A stretch of 18,192 nt of DNA. It comes from Silvimonas sp. (lineage in GTDB: Bacteria; Pseudomonadota; Gammaproteobacteria; Burkholderiales; Chitinibacteraceae). Of the stretch, positions 6,205-13,474 are shown one piece after another (the stretch's first letter is position 1; every line of letters begins with the position of its first letter). The translations under genes were made by a program, and so were the position numbers. The stretch lies in the NCBI GenBank assembly GCA_030151005.1, contig JASLES010000047.1, forward strand, positions 1 through 18,192. Reading direction: 5' to 3'. The notes beneath the pieces are model-generated. The model was not told the origin of the DNA. It saw only the letters and a program-made list of their open reading frames with translations, and searched no databases.

Positions 6205-7962
6205 TTACCTCAACCTCTCCCGCACTGTCTCCGCCACCACCACCGCATGCTGCGGCCGCAGCAAATCACTCAACGCAATCACCCCAATCACCTGCATGGA
6301 CGCTTCATCGGCCACCACCGGCAAACTGGATACCCGCAGTTCCGTCATCCGCCCTGCCAGCGCCCGCGCGGTTTCTTCCGGGCGTGCCGTCGCCAGCGCG
6401 CCTGAAAACAAAACCGCGCACGGTTGCAGGCTGTGTTCGTGACCGCGCAAGACTTCGCGGTCCAGCATGCCGATCAAGCGGCCAGCCTCAATCACCGGAT
6501 AGCGTCGGTGACCTTGTGGGCCGGCGAAATGGCGTTCAAACAGGGTTGCACAGAGTTCGGCGCCATCCACAGTGACGACCTTGCGGGACATCAGGTCCGC
6601 CACATGCTGGCTTTCCAGCGGGTCAATACCGTACTCGCGGTAGATATGCAGACCACGACGGGCAATTTTCTCGGTCATGATGGAGCGGCGCAGTACCAGC
6701 GCAGTAAAGCCATAAGCCACCACTGTGGTCAGCAGCAGCGGTAATAGTGCTTCGGTGTCATGCGTCAGGCCAAAAGCGAAAACGATGGCAGTCAGCGGCG
6801 CGCCCAGTACGCTGGCCAAAACACCGGCCATGCACACCAGCGCCCACAAGGATGGCGAGCCACCCGGCAAGACGTGCGCCAAGGCCACACCAAGGCCGGC
6901 GCCGATCATCAGTAGCGGAGCCAGTACGCCGCCAGAGGTGCCAGAGCCCAGCGCTGCTACCCAGATAATGGCCTTTACGGTTAACAGCGCCACCACCACA
7001 CCCAGCGCCAGCCGGTTGTTCAACAGATCGCCGATCACGTCATAACCCACACCCAGCGCACGCGGTTCAATCAAACCGCCCAGACCGACCACCAGGCCGC
7101 CAATGGCCGGCCACCACATCCAGTGCAGTTTCAGATGTCCAAACAGGTCTTCCGTTTTGTACAGCGCCAGCGTGACCGCAGCCGCCAGCGCACCACTCAA
7201 CAAGCCTGCAATGACACAAGACAGCAGAGCCATATCGGTTGCAGGCGGTGTTTGCAGCGCAAATAGCGGGCCGGCGCCAAACAACATGGGGCGGGCAAAA
7301 CCGGCCACTGCGCAGGCCACGGCAACCGGCAGCAAACTACGTGGGCGCAGTTCAAACAACAGCAACTCTACGGCCAGCAATACGGCGGCCACCGGCGTCC
7401 CGAAAATAGCGGTCATGCCGGCACAGGCACCAGCCACCAACAGCGTTTTGCGCTCAGAGGCGGTCAGATGCAGGTACTGCGCCAGCAAAGAACCCAGTGC
7501 ACCACCCGTCATGATGATGGGGCCTTCCGCGCCAAACGGGCCGCCGCTGCCAATCACAATGCCCGATGAAAGGGGCTTGAGCAGCGCCACGCGACCAGAC
7601 ATGCGGCTTTTGCCAAACAAGATGACTTCCAGCGCTTCCGGAATGCCATGACCACGGATTTTGTCGCTGCCAAAACGCGCCATCAGGCCGACGATCAAAC
7701 CACCCAACACCGGCACGATGACGACCCACAGCCCCAGGTGATGCTGCGCAGGCGACTGTTCTGCCAACGACACCGTTTGAAAGAAAAACAGATTGGTGAA
7801 GAAATAAATCAGCTTGAGCAACACAAATGCAGCCAACGTGCCAAGGCCGCCCACCAGCACCGCAAGGCTTGTCAGCAACAACAAGCGGCTGTCGACAGCG
7901 TAATCCCGGCGGGCATCGATATGCGTGTGTCGCGGCGCATGTTTGATACTGGCATCACTCAT
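6205..7962 (-). CDS. CLC-family anion channel/transporter with C-terminal CBS pair
   Basis: The 585-residue integral membrane protein belongs to the CLC family, which moves chloride or related anions. It has about ten membrane helices and the signatures GHGIPE (His105), GSGGPFGAEGP (138-148, gating Glu146 kept) and GSGTSGGVLAP (339-349). A CBS domain pair at about 452-573 probably senses nucleotides. Compared with E. coli ClcA, the central Ser of GSGIP is His here, and the inner proton glutamate (ClcA Glu203) aligns with Leu200. This points to altered selectivity and possibly no proton coupling. The start at 7962 has AGAGGG 8 nt upstream and lies 4 bp after the marR stop, so the two form an operon. 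A longer reading from 7998 would overlap marR and lacks support. No clear terminator follows; the repeat element lies there instead. Confidence 0.92.
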   Translation of the reverse strand: MSDASIKHAPRHTHIDARRDYAVDSRLLLLTSLAVLVGGLGTLAAFVLLKLIYFFTNLFFFQTVSLAEQSPAQHHLGLWVVIVPVLGGLIVGLMARFGSDKIRGHGIPEALEVILFGKSRMSGRVALLKPLSSGIVIGSGGPFGAEGPIIMTGGALGSLLAQYLHLTASERKTLLVAGACAGMTAIFGTPVAAVLLAVELLLFELRPRSLLPVAVACAVAGFARPMLFGAGPLFALQTPPATDMALLSCVIAGLLSGALAAAVTLALYKTEDLFGHLKLHWMWWPAIGGLVVGLGGLIEPRALGVGYDVIGDLLNNRLALGVVVALLTVKAIIWVAALGSGTSGGVLAPLLMIGAGLGVALAHVLPGGSPSLWALVCMAGVLASVLGAPLTAIVFAFGLTHDTEALLPLLLTTVVAYGFTALVLRRSIMTEKIARRGLHIYREYGIDPLESQHVADLMSRKVVTVDGAELCATLFERHFAGPQGHRRYPVIEAGRLIGMLDREVLRGHEHSLQPCAVLFSGALATARPEETARALAGRMTELRVSSLPVVADEASMQVIGVIALSDLLRPQHAVVVAETVRERLR

Positions 7963-7966
7963 GGGT

Positions 7967-8398
7967 TTAACCCTCTTGTCTGTGGCCGCTATCGGCATCG
8001 TTGTACGCCGTGATCTGCGCCACCCGGAACACGCCTTGCAGCGACTGGAGTTCAGCCTTGTGCAGGGCGGCGAGGCGTTGCAGGCAGGCTTCTCCGGTGG
8101 GTAAAAGATGGACTTCGACCTGGCGGCGGTCGGTCTCGCTTTTTTTGCGGGTAACCAGCTGGTTTTCTTCGCAGCGCGTCACCAACGCCACCACGCCGTG
8201 ATGCTGCAACTGCAAACGCTCTGCCAGCTCGCCCACACTCGCCCAGTCCCGCCCGGGAAAACCACGCACATGCAGCAACAACAGGTACTGCTGCGGGGTC
8301 AGCCCTTCTTGTTTGGCAGCGGTTTCGCTGAAGTGCATGAACCGGCGCAGTTGATAGCGAAACTCAGACAACGCTTCGTAATGTTTTTTGGTGAGCAT
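7967..8398 (-). CDS. MarR-family transcriptional regulator
   Basis: This 143-residue winged-helix regulator has an N-terminal helix (HYEALSEFRYQLRRFMHFSE), then QYLLLLHV and the recognition region SVGELAERLQLQHHGVVALVTRCEE (about 55-79). The wing follows with the MarR mark DRRQVEVHLLPTGE (about 90-103). It is the first gene of a two-gene operon with the CLC gene, 4 bp apart, and diverges from the HPP-CBS gene. The 120-bp divergent region holds a palindrome at 8428-8446 that is the likely operator for autoregulation and control of both directions. MarR proteins usually sense small aromatic or oxidising molecules; the ligand here is unknown. The ribosome binding site is weak (a G-rich run GCGGGG about 6 nt before ATG). 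Confidence 0.9.
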   Translation of the reverse strand: MLTKKHYEALSEFRYQLRRFMHFSETAAKQEGLTPQQYLLLLHVRGFPGRDWASVGELAERLQLQHHGVVALVTRCEENQLVTRKKSETDRRQVEVHLLPTGEACLQRLAALHKAELQSLQGVFRVAQITAYNDADSGHRQEG

Positions 8399-8427
8399 GA
8401 GCGACCCCGCAATTGGAGAGCGGCATT

Positions 8428-8446
8428 TATATCACAATATGATATA
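8428..8446. promoter_or_regulatory. Palindromic operator candidate for MarR regulator
   Basis: TATATCA (8428-8434), spacer CAATA, TGATATA (8440-8446) is a perfect 7-bp inverted repeat, about 30 bp before the marR start and about 72 bp before the HPP gene. Its size, symmetry and A+T content fit MarR-family operators, and it is the only such palindrome in this divergent gap. Confidence 0.6.
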
Positions 8447-8518
8447 TTTGCGGGCTTAACATAAAAACCAGGCGCATGCTTTGCGCCAACGTACGTTCTG
8501 CCTCTGGAATTCACTGAA

Positions 8519-9640
8519 ATGACGCATTTTCTACACTGGCTGCGTGGCTTTGTGCCCGCACCATCCACCGCCAGCCTGCGCGAACGCCTGCTCGGTTGCG
8601 TGGGTGCGGGCTTGGGCTTGCTGGTGACCGAGACCATCAGCCGCCACGCATTGGGCTCCCTCAACCCCTGGTTTGTCGCGCCCATGGGAGCGTCTGCCGT
8701 GCTCTTGTTTGCGGTGCCTGCCAGCCCGCTGGCGCAGCCGTGGTCGATCATTGGCGGCAATCTGACCGCCGCCATCATTGGTGTGGCCTGCGGCATGCTG
8801 ATTGGCCACACTGGTCTGGCAGCGGGCCTTGCCGGCGCACTGGCCATTGGCGCCATGTTCAAATTGCGCTGTCTGCATCCGCCCAGCGGCGCAGTCGCGC
8901 TCACGGCAGTGATTGGCGGGCCGGCGGTGGCGCACCTGGGGTTTCATTTTGTGATCTGGCCCGTGTTACTCAATTCTGTGTTGCTGCTGGCCTTTGCCCT
9001 GGTGTTTAACAACGCCCTGCAGCGTCGCTATCCGCATCGCCCGCATGTGCAACCCAATGTGCACCACACCTCAGACCCCAAGCCGACGCTACGCATTGGC
9101 GTCACGCCAGATGATCTGGAAGCCGTGCTCAAAAGCCGGGGTGAGGAAGTCGATATCAGCCGGGAAGATCTGGAAGACATCTTGTTTGCCGCAGAATTGC
9201 GCGCGCACCGGCGCCACTTTGGCAGCGTGCGTTGCGATGAAATCATGTCGCGTGATGTGATCTCGGTCCGGCCAGATGCGCTACTCGGCCAGGCCTGGGC
9301 GCTGCTGGCAGAACACAAGGTCACCGCCCTGCCCGTGGTCAATGCTCAGGAACAGGTACTGGGGATTGTGTCGCTGCACGATTTCCTGATCGACAGCGCA
9401 AGACCGCAACCGCTGCCGCAACTACGCCGTGTGGGGCTGGAAGACAAGGTGGCCAGCATCATGACGACGCGAGTGGTCAGCGCCAAAGTAGACCAACCCA
9501 TTGACGAACTGGTGACGCTGTTTTCGGATCGCGGTTTGCACCACATGCCGGTGGTCGATGGCGAGCGCCTGGCCGGCATGATTACGCAATCTGACTTGCT
9601 GGCCGCTTTGTACAAGAATCAGGCGGCGCTGGTGGCCTGA
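8519..9640 (+). CDS. HPP-family membrane protein with two CBS domains
   Basis: The 373-residue protein has an N-terminal HPP domain with four or five membrane helices (about 25-165). The defining motif CLHPPSGAVAL has His120-Pro121-Pro122. A cytoplasmic linker with acidic helices (about 195-230) follows, then two CBS domains (about 242-292, EIMSRDVISV...; about 311-367, SIMTTRVVSA...), which usually bind adenosine nucleotides. HPP proteins of cyanobacteria and chloroplasts have been shown to move nitrite; whether bacterial CBS fusions do so is not established. The gene diverges from marR-clc across a shared operator candidate and precedes nnrS. A GC hairpin with a short T-run follows at 9642-9663. 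The start at 8519 agrees with the beginning of the conserved domain; the ribosome binding site is poor (TGGAA about 10 nt upstream). Confidence 0.9.
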   Translation: MTHFLHWLRGFVPAPSTASLRERLLGCVGAGLGLLVTETISRHALGSLNPWFVAPMGASAVLLFAVPASPLAQPWSIIGGNLTAAIIGVACGMLIGHTGLAAGLAGALAIGAMFKLRCLHPPSGAVALTAVIGGPAVAHLGFHFVIWPVLLNSVLLLAFALVFNNALQRRYPHRPHVQPNVHHTSDPKPTLRIGVTPDDLEAVLKSRGEEVDISREDLEDILFAAELRAHRRHFGSVRCDEIMSRDVISVRPDALLGQAWALLAEHKVTALPVVNAQEQVLGIVSLHDFLIDSARPQPLPQLRRVGLEDKVASIMTTRVVSAKVDQPIDELVTLFSDRGLHHMPVVDGERLAGMITQSDLLAALYKNQAALVA

Positions 9641-9641
9641 C

Positions 9642-9663
9642 CCGGCGGCAAGCCGGCATTTTG
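9642..9663 (+). terminator. Terminator candidate after the HPP-CBS gene
   Basis: CCGGC (9642-9646), loop GGCAA, GCCGG (9652-9656), then CATTTTG. The stem is short but G+C-only with a T4 run, 2 bp after the stop codon. Confidence 0.5.
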
Positions 9664-9671
9664 TCTCCATT

Positions 9672-9694
9672 AAATTGCATTACAAATACATATT
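9672..9694. promoter_or_regulatory. NsrR-like site upstream of nnrS
   Basis: The 23 bases have the 11-1-11 layout of NsrR sites. The core TGCATT (9676-9681), 3-base gap, AATACA (9685-9690) fits the recalled pattern TGYATT-N3-AATRCA, with flanking AA and TT also matching. NsrR is the nitric oxide-sensing iron-sulfur repressor, and nnrS genes are frequent members of its regulon. The distance to nnrS (about 415 bp) is long; no nsrR gene is in the window. Confidence 0.5.
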
Positions 9695-9712
9695 TGTTAG
9701 GCTATCAATCTC

Positions 9713-9780
9713 GCAGCAAACAGTGAGCTGCCGCAACAGCAAGGTCAGGAAACAGGTCGTTCAACACGGCCTTTTTCTTT
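9713..9780 (+). terminator. Upstream hairpin plus terminator-like hairpin in nnrS leader
   Basis: GCAGC (9713-9717)/GCTGC (9727-9731) is followed by GGTCG (9755-9759)/CGGCC (9767-9771) with one G-U pair, and then TTTTTCTTT. The second unit looks like a modest intrinsic terminator. Just downstream of the NsrR-like site, it could end a short transcript of under 100 nt. I see no coding capacity in it. Confidence 0.35.
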
Positions 9781-9787
9781 CACCATA

Positions 9788-9810
9788 AATATGTATTTTA
9801 TATTCCACTT
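9788..9810. promoter_or_regulatory. Second, partial NsrR-like site
   Basis: AATATGTATTT (9788-9798) matches one NsrR half-site (AANATGYATTT) fully; the other half (9800-9810) matches only in part. A -10-like TATATT (9799-9804) overlaps it, so a repressor here could block a promoter reading into the nnrS leader. Confidence 0.3.
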
Positions 9811-10030
9811 AAAGCTAGCCATCATGCCTTCTGCCACTGCCCGCCTGTGCATCAAAGCCAGCGTCCCGGTACGCCGGGCACATGGTTTAACCCTGCCCCG
9901 CTATTTTTACGCGCGCATGTTAGCCAGCCGGGCGGCACTGACCAACCGCTTCAAACTGGGCAACCAGGCCATTGGCAATCCGCGAGGTTTTTGCTCCGCT
10001 GGAGCATCTGCTCTGATCAATCAACCACTG

Positions 10031-10081
10031 CGCGGCCTTCGGCTGCGTTTGGCCATCCGGAACCTGCGGATGGCCTTTTTT
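10031..10081 (+). terminator. Intrinsic terminator in the nnrS leader (attenuator candidate)
   Basis: A perfect 9-bp stem, GGCCATCCG (10051-10059) with CGGATGGCC (10067-10075), loop GAACCTG, is followed by six T. A second hairpin, CGCGGCC/GGCTGCG (10031-10047), precedes it. The terminator ends 26 bp before the chosen nnrS start, with no gene upstream for about 390 bp that it could be ending. Either transcription of nnrS starts inside the last few bases, or this is an attenuator, or it ends a leader RNA. Confidence 0.75.
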
Positions 10082-10107
10082 ATTTGAATCACTACAGGAT
10101 GCCCATC

Positions 10108-11325
10108 ATGCGCAACCCGTCTTTGCTGGCCGCCCCGCACCGTGTGGGTTTTTTCAGCGGCAGCCTTGTTCTGCTGGCCGCCATGGCCTGGTGGGCCTGC
10201 ATAATGGTATTGCGGCTGCTTGGAGTGAACATGTCATCGCCCATCCCGCCGGCGTGGTTGCACGCAGACCTGATGATGTTTGGGTTTTTCCCCCTGTTCA
10301 TGCTGGGGTTTATCAACACCGCCGGGCCCAAATGGTTGAACGTTGCCGCCCCGGCCCGGGTGCACTGGCTGGGCAGTATCGGTCTTTATGCGCTCGGCTC
10401 GCTACTGGTGGCCTTTGCCGCGCTCATCCCACCCCTGCATGCGGCTGGAGACGTGCTGCATGTCGTGGCCTGGGCGTTTGCAGTCTGGATGTGGGCGGAT
10501 CGCATTCTGGCCAGCACTGCGGCCGATCGCCGCCATGCCTGGCTAGTGCTGGTTGCATTTGTCATGGCCCTGCCGGCATTGCTCTGCCAGCTGGCAGCCA
10601 GCCTGTACCCGATCGGCCCGCATACGGCGTTGTGGGTGCACAGTGCTATTCAGATCGGCATCTGGACGTTTTTGCTGCCCGTATTTCTGATCGTCAGTCA
10701 CCGTATGGTGCCGTTCTTTTCTGCTTCGGTTTTGCAGCCATACGTGGCCTGGCGGCCGTTCTGGCTGCTGTATGCGTGGCTGATTCTGGCGTTAGCCCAC
10801 GCCGGTTTGAGCCTGGCTGGCTGGTTTGATGGCCGCATTAACAGTGGCATCACCGATCTGGGCTTTGCTGCCTTGTTGCTGTATGCCAGCTATCGCTGGT
10901 CGTTGTGCCGCAGTTTCAAAGTGCCCCTGCTTGCCATGCTGCATGCCGCTTTTTTGTGGGCCGGCATTGCGCTGGTTTTATATGCCGCACAAGGTCTGGC
11001 CGCATGGGCAGGGTTTTATGTTGGCGGTCTGGCCCCATTGCATGCGCTGACCATAGGCTTTTTTTGCTGCACTTTGCTGGGCTTTGTGACTCGCGTATCG
11101 CTGGGACATTCTGGCCGGCCGCTGGCTGTAGCCAAAGTTACCTGGGTGTTGTACTGGATGATGCACGCGGTGGTGCTGGCACGTATTGCCGGGGAGTGCT
11201 TTACGCACCAGGCGACACCATGGTTCAGCATTGCGGCAGTAGCGGGTGTGCTCACGCTGGCGGCGTGGGCTTGGCGTTATGTGCCGATGTACTGGCAGCC
11301 CCGGGCAGATGGTCAGCCGGGCTGA
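10108..11325 (+). CDS. nnrS: NnrS family membrane protein
   Basis: NnrS proteins are haem- and copper-containing integral membrane proteins found with nitrite and nitric oxide reductase genes; they protect against nitrosative stress. The 405-residue product has about twelve membrane segments. It has the family's early PPAWLHADLMMFGFFPLFMLGF block, HSAIQIGIWTFLLPVFLIVSHRMVPFF in the middle and PLHALTIGFFCCTLLGFVTRVSLGHSGRPL near the C-terminus, with many membrane histidines available as metal ligands. The frame is open well upstream, but 10108 is preferred: AGGA at 10096-10099 lies 8 nt before it, and the upstream sequence contains a terminator. ATG 10099 overlaps that ribosome site. Neighbourhood: NsrR-like site and terminator upstream; the stop lies 1 bp from the stop of the convergent lrgB. 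Confidence 0.92.
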   Translation: MRNPSLLAAPHRVGFFSGSLVLLAAMAWWACIMVLRLLGVNMSSPIPPAWLHADLMMFGFFPLFMLGFINTAGPKWLNVAAPARVHWLGSIGLYALGSLLVAFAALIPPLHAAGDVLHVVAWAFAVWMWADRILASTAADRRHAWLVLVAFVMALPALLCQLAASLYPIGPHTALWVHSAIQIGIWTFLLPVFLIVSHRMVPFFSASVLQPYVAWRPFWLLYAWLILALAHAGLSLAGWFDGRINSGITDLGFAALLLYASYRWSLCRSFKVPLLAMLHAAFLWAGIALVLYAAQGLAAWAGFYVGGLAPLHALTIGFFCCTLLGFVTRVSLGHSGRPLAVAKVTWVLYWMMHAVVLARIAGECFTHQATPWFSIAAVAGVLTLAAWAWRYVPMYWQPRADGQPG

Positions 11326-11326
11326 C

Positions 11327-12019
11327 TCAGAAAAACAGCCGGCCGATCAATGGCGCCGCCAGCACGCTGATCAACCCCGCCATCATCATGACAAGGCTGG
11401 CCACCACGCCCTGCACTTCACCAATCTGACGGGCTTTGGCAGTGCCTGCGCCATGGGCCGCAGCACCAAAAATGGCGCCATGCGCCAGGCGGCTGCGAAT
11501 CATCGGCAAGCAGGCCAGCACGGTTTCACCAATCGCCATGCCCAGCACCCCGGTAATAACCACAAACACTGCAGCCAGATCAGCCGGGCCGCCCATGGAT
11601 TTGGCAGCCTCAATGGCAAACGGGGTGGTCACAGAACGCACAGCCAGACCTTTTTGCAGCATGACCGACAGCCCCAACCAGCGCGCCAGCATGATAGAAC
11701 TCACCACCGACGTGATCACTGCGGCAATCACCCCGGCGCTGATTGAAAGCCAATGTTTGCGCACCATGGCGCGGTTATCGTAAATGGGCAAGGCAAAGGC
11801 AATGGTCGCCGGCCCCAGCAGCCACATCAGCCAGTGCGAGTCCGCCATGTAATCCTGATAAGGGATATCGGCCAGCAAGACAATGGCAATCAGAATGGCG
11901 GGGGTCAGCAGCAACGGCATCAGGATGATGCGCAGACTGCGGTCATAAATACGCTTGTTGGCGTAATACAGCGCAATGGTCAGCACAAAACAGAAGGCGG
12001 CCAGCAACGAATCAGACAT
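11327..12019 (-). CDS. LrgB/CidB family membrane protein
   Basis: The 230-residue protein with about seven membrane helices carries the LrgB signature RSVTTPFAIEAAKSMGGPADLAA (about 128-150). FVVITGVLGMAIGE follows, then GAIFGAAAHGAGTAKA near the C-terminus. LrgB works with LrgA. The pair was first described as modulating murein hydrolase export and cell death in staphylococci; relatives in Bacillus and Streptococcus transport pyruvate, and E. coli YohJK are homologues. Its ATG overlaps the end of lrgA by 8 bp, so the two are translationally coupled. The stop is 1 bp from that of nnrS, leaving no room for a terminator between these convergent genes. The true substrate here is unknown. Confidence 0.9.
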   Translation of the reverse strand: MSDSLLAAFCFVLTIALYYANKRIYDRSLRIILMPLLLTPAILIAIVLLADIPYQDYMADSHWLMWLLGPATIAFALPIYDNRAMVRKHWLSISAGVIAAVITSVVSSIMLARWLGLSVMLQKGLAVRSVTTPFAIEAAKSMGGPADLAAVFVVITGVLGMAIGETVLACLPMIRSRLAHGAIFGAAAHGAGTAKARQIGEVQGVVASLVMMMAGLISVLAAPLIGRLFF

Positions 12020-12470
12020 GACGATTACTCCGGCGGCGCGCCAGTTTCAGCTCAAACTTGTACACCACGTCGACCACAAATGCGGTCACGATCATGACCG
12101 CCACGGTGGATACACCAATCACGGTACAAACGCGCCAGCCCTCGCTGCGGATCAGCTCCGGGTGATTCACCACGGCCAGCACTGCAGGCACAAAGAACAA
12201 CAACATTTCACCAAGCAACCAGTTGGCGCCGTGGCGAATCCAGCCGGTTTTCACCACACCGGCAAACAGCAGGCCGGTGAGCATCAGCAAACCCAGCAAA
12301 CTGGCAGGAATGGGTACATGCCAGCGGGCTTGCATCCATGCGGCGAGCAACCACAATGCCGACAAGGCCAGCACTTGCACGGTCACGCTAGAGAACTGGC
12401 GGGCACGTTGCGTCAGTGGGCTATTGCCTCGTGCGGGCACGTAAGCGGCGGAGGTGATCGAACTGGACAT
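12012..12470 (-). CDS. LrgA/CidA family holin-like protein
   Basis: The 152-residue protein has four membrane helices from about residue 30 on, with the family pattern VPIPASLLGLLMLTGLLFAGVV and LLGEMLLFFVPAVLAVVNHPELI, followed by a basic C-terminus (KFELKLARRRSNRHV). It is the expected partner of the overlapping LrgB gene and may form a membrane pore or part of a carboxylate transporter. I chose the ATG at 12470. The alternative at 12494 would leave only a few bases of leader if the -10-like TATACT at 12514-12509 is the promoter. Neither start has a good Shine-Dalgarno. The N-terminal 25 residues before the first helix are longer than in many LrgA proteins. A LysR gene diverges from it. Confidence 0.88.
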   Translation of the reverse strand: MSSSITSAAYVPARGNSPLTQRARQFSSVTVQVLALSALWLLAAWMQARWHVPIPASLLGLLMLTGLLFAGVVKTGWIRHGANWLLGEMLLFFVPAVLAVVNHPELIRSEGWRVCTVIGVSTVAVMIVTAFVVDVVYKFELKLARRRSNRHV

Positions 12471-12489
12471 GATGCGTAACCGAAGGCGA

Positions 12490-12537
12490 TGCATTGAGTA
12501 ATGCAGTCAGTATAAAAACGCACAATCCAGATATAAA
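12490..12537 (-). promoter_or_regulatory. Candidate lrgA promoter with palindrome at the start point
   Basis: On the - strand, TTTATA (12537-12532) and TATACT (12514-12509) are 17 bp apart and resemble -35 and -10 boxes. TGCATT-GAGT-AATGCA (12490-12505) is a perfect 6-bp inverted repeat at the predicted start point, suitable for a repressor or early-transcript hairpin. Assignment is by eye only. Confidence 0.35.
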
Positions 12538-12559
12538 ATGAATAATAATTACCAGATCG

Positions 12560-12574
12560 ATTCCATAATGGAAT
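12560..12574. promoter_or_regulatory. LysR-type T-N11-A box
   Basis: ATTCCA-TAA-TGGAAT is a perfect 6-bp inverted repeat and fits the T-N11-A rule (T12561, A12573). It lies 12 bp before the lysR start, a usual place for autoregulation, and about 90 bp from the divergent lrgA start. Confidence 0.55.
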
Positions 12575-12586
12575 AGTTTGATTGCT

Positions 12587-13474
12587 ATGGATATTCGCGC
12601 CCTGCGTTATTTTGTTGAAGTCGTGCGTCAGCAGAGCTTCACCCGCGCTGCCGAGGCCTTGTTTGTCACTCAGCCCACCGTCAGCAAGATGGTCAAACAG
12701 CTGGAAGACGAACTGGGCGGATTGCTGCTCCTGCGGGAAGGTCGCAAGGTCATACTGACCGACGCCGGCAAGGTGGCCTACGCCCGCGCACAATCTGTGC
12801 TGGCAGAAGCCGCCCGCCTACGCCAGGAGGTTGCCGAAGTTGATGGCATGGCGCGCGGAGAGTTGAAGGTGGGTATACCGCCGATGGCCGGGCGTTATCT
12901 GGCGCCTGTGATCGGGCGGTTTCGCAAGCTCTATCCTGGCGTAACGCTGCGCCTGCAGGAACAAGGCGGCCGTGCGCTGGAAGATAGCGTAGTCAATGGC
13001 GAACTGGACCTGGGCATTACCGTGCTGCCCGCCGTGACGCCGGGTCTGGCCACCCTGCCGGTGACACGCCAGGCCCTGGTGGTGGTTTACCCCAGCGCGC
13101 AGGCGCCCGCCTCTGCCGCAGCAGTGGCCATTGCAGACCTGGCGGCGTGGCCTTTTGTGATGTACGAAGACGACTTTGCGCTGGCCCATATGATCACTCA
13201 GGCCTGTGAGCAAGCAGGCTTTACGCCGCAAGTGGCCGGACACAGCCGGCACTGGGATTTCATTGGTGAACTGGTGGCCGCCGAGATCGGCATTGCCATC
13301 CTGCCCGACCCGATTGCCCGGCAACTGGATCCGGCCCGCGTGGCCTTGCGCCCGCTGGCGGATCCGGATCTGGTGTGGGCGCTTGGCTTCGTCTGGCGCG
13401 AGGACTATCTGTCACGCGCCGGCCGCAGCTGGTTACAGTGCTGCCAGGCACAATTTGGCATGACCGGACATTAA
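12587..13474 (+). CDS. LysR-family regulator divergent from lrgAB (CidR-like)
   Basis: The 295-residue protein has the LysR N-terminal winged helix (residues 1-60: RALRYFVEVVRQQSFTRAAEALFVTQPTVSKMVKQLEDELGG..., LTDAG). A C-terminal effector domain (about 88-290) contains the ARGELKVGIPPMAGRYLAP block and GELDLGITVLP. Divergent placement from lrgAB parallels staphylococcal CidR, a LysR activator of cidABC, so control of lrgAB is the likely role, with a metabolite such as an overflow organic acid as possible effector (inference). The start at ATG 12587 gives the usual MDIRALRYF opening; the frame also runs 9 bases further up to a TTG. Its TAA stop overlaps the stop of the convergent AsmA gene within one TTAA. 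Confidence 0.9.
   Translation: MDIRALRYFVEVVRQQSFTRAAEALFVTQPTVSKMVKQLEDELGGLLLLREGRKVILTDAGKVAYARAQSVLAEAARLRQEVAEVDGMARGELKVGIPPMAGRYLAPVIGRFRKLYPGVTLRLQEQGGRALEDSVVNGELDLGITVLPAVTPGLATLPVTRQALVVVYPSAQAPASAAAVAIADLAAWPFVMYEDDFALAHMITQACEQAGFTPQVAGHSRHWDFIGELVAAEIGIAILPDPIARQLDPARVALRPLADPDLVWALGFVWREDYLSRAGRSWLQCCQAQFGMTGH

Noticed and set aside
9791..10087. 98-residue frame in the nnrS leader, possible leader peptide
   Set aside because: It reads through the intrinsic terminator stem, has no ribosome site and no family resemblance. A shorter regulatory peptide is not excluded, but I cannot support one.
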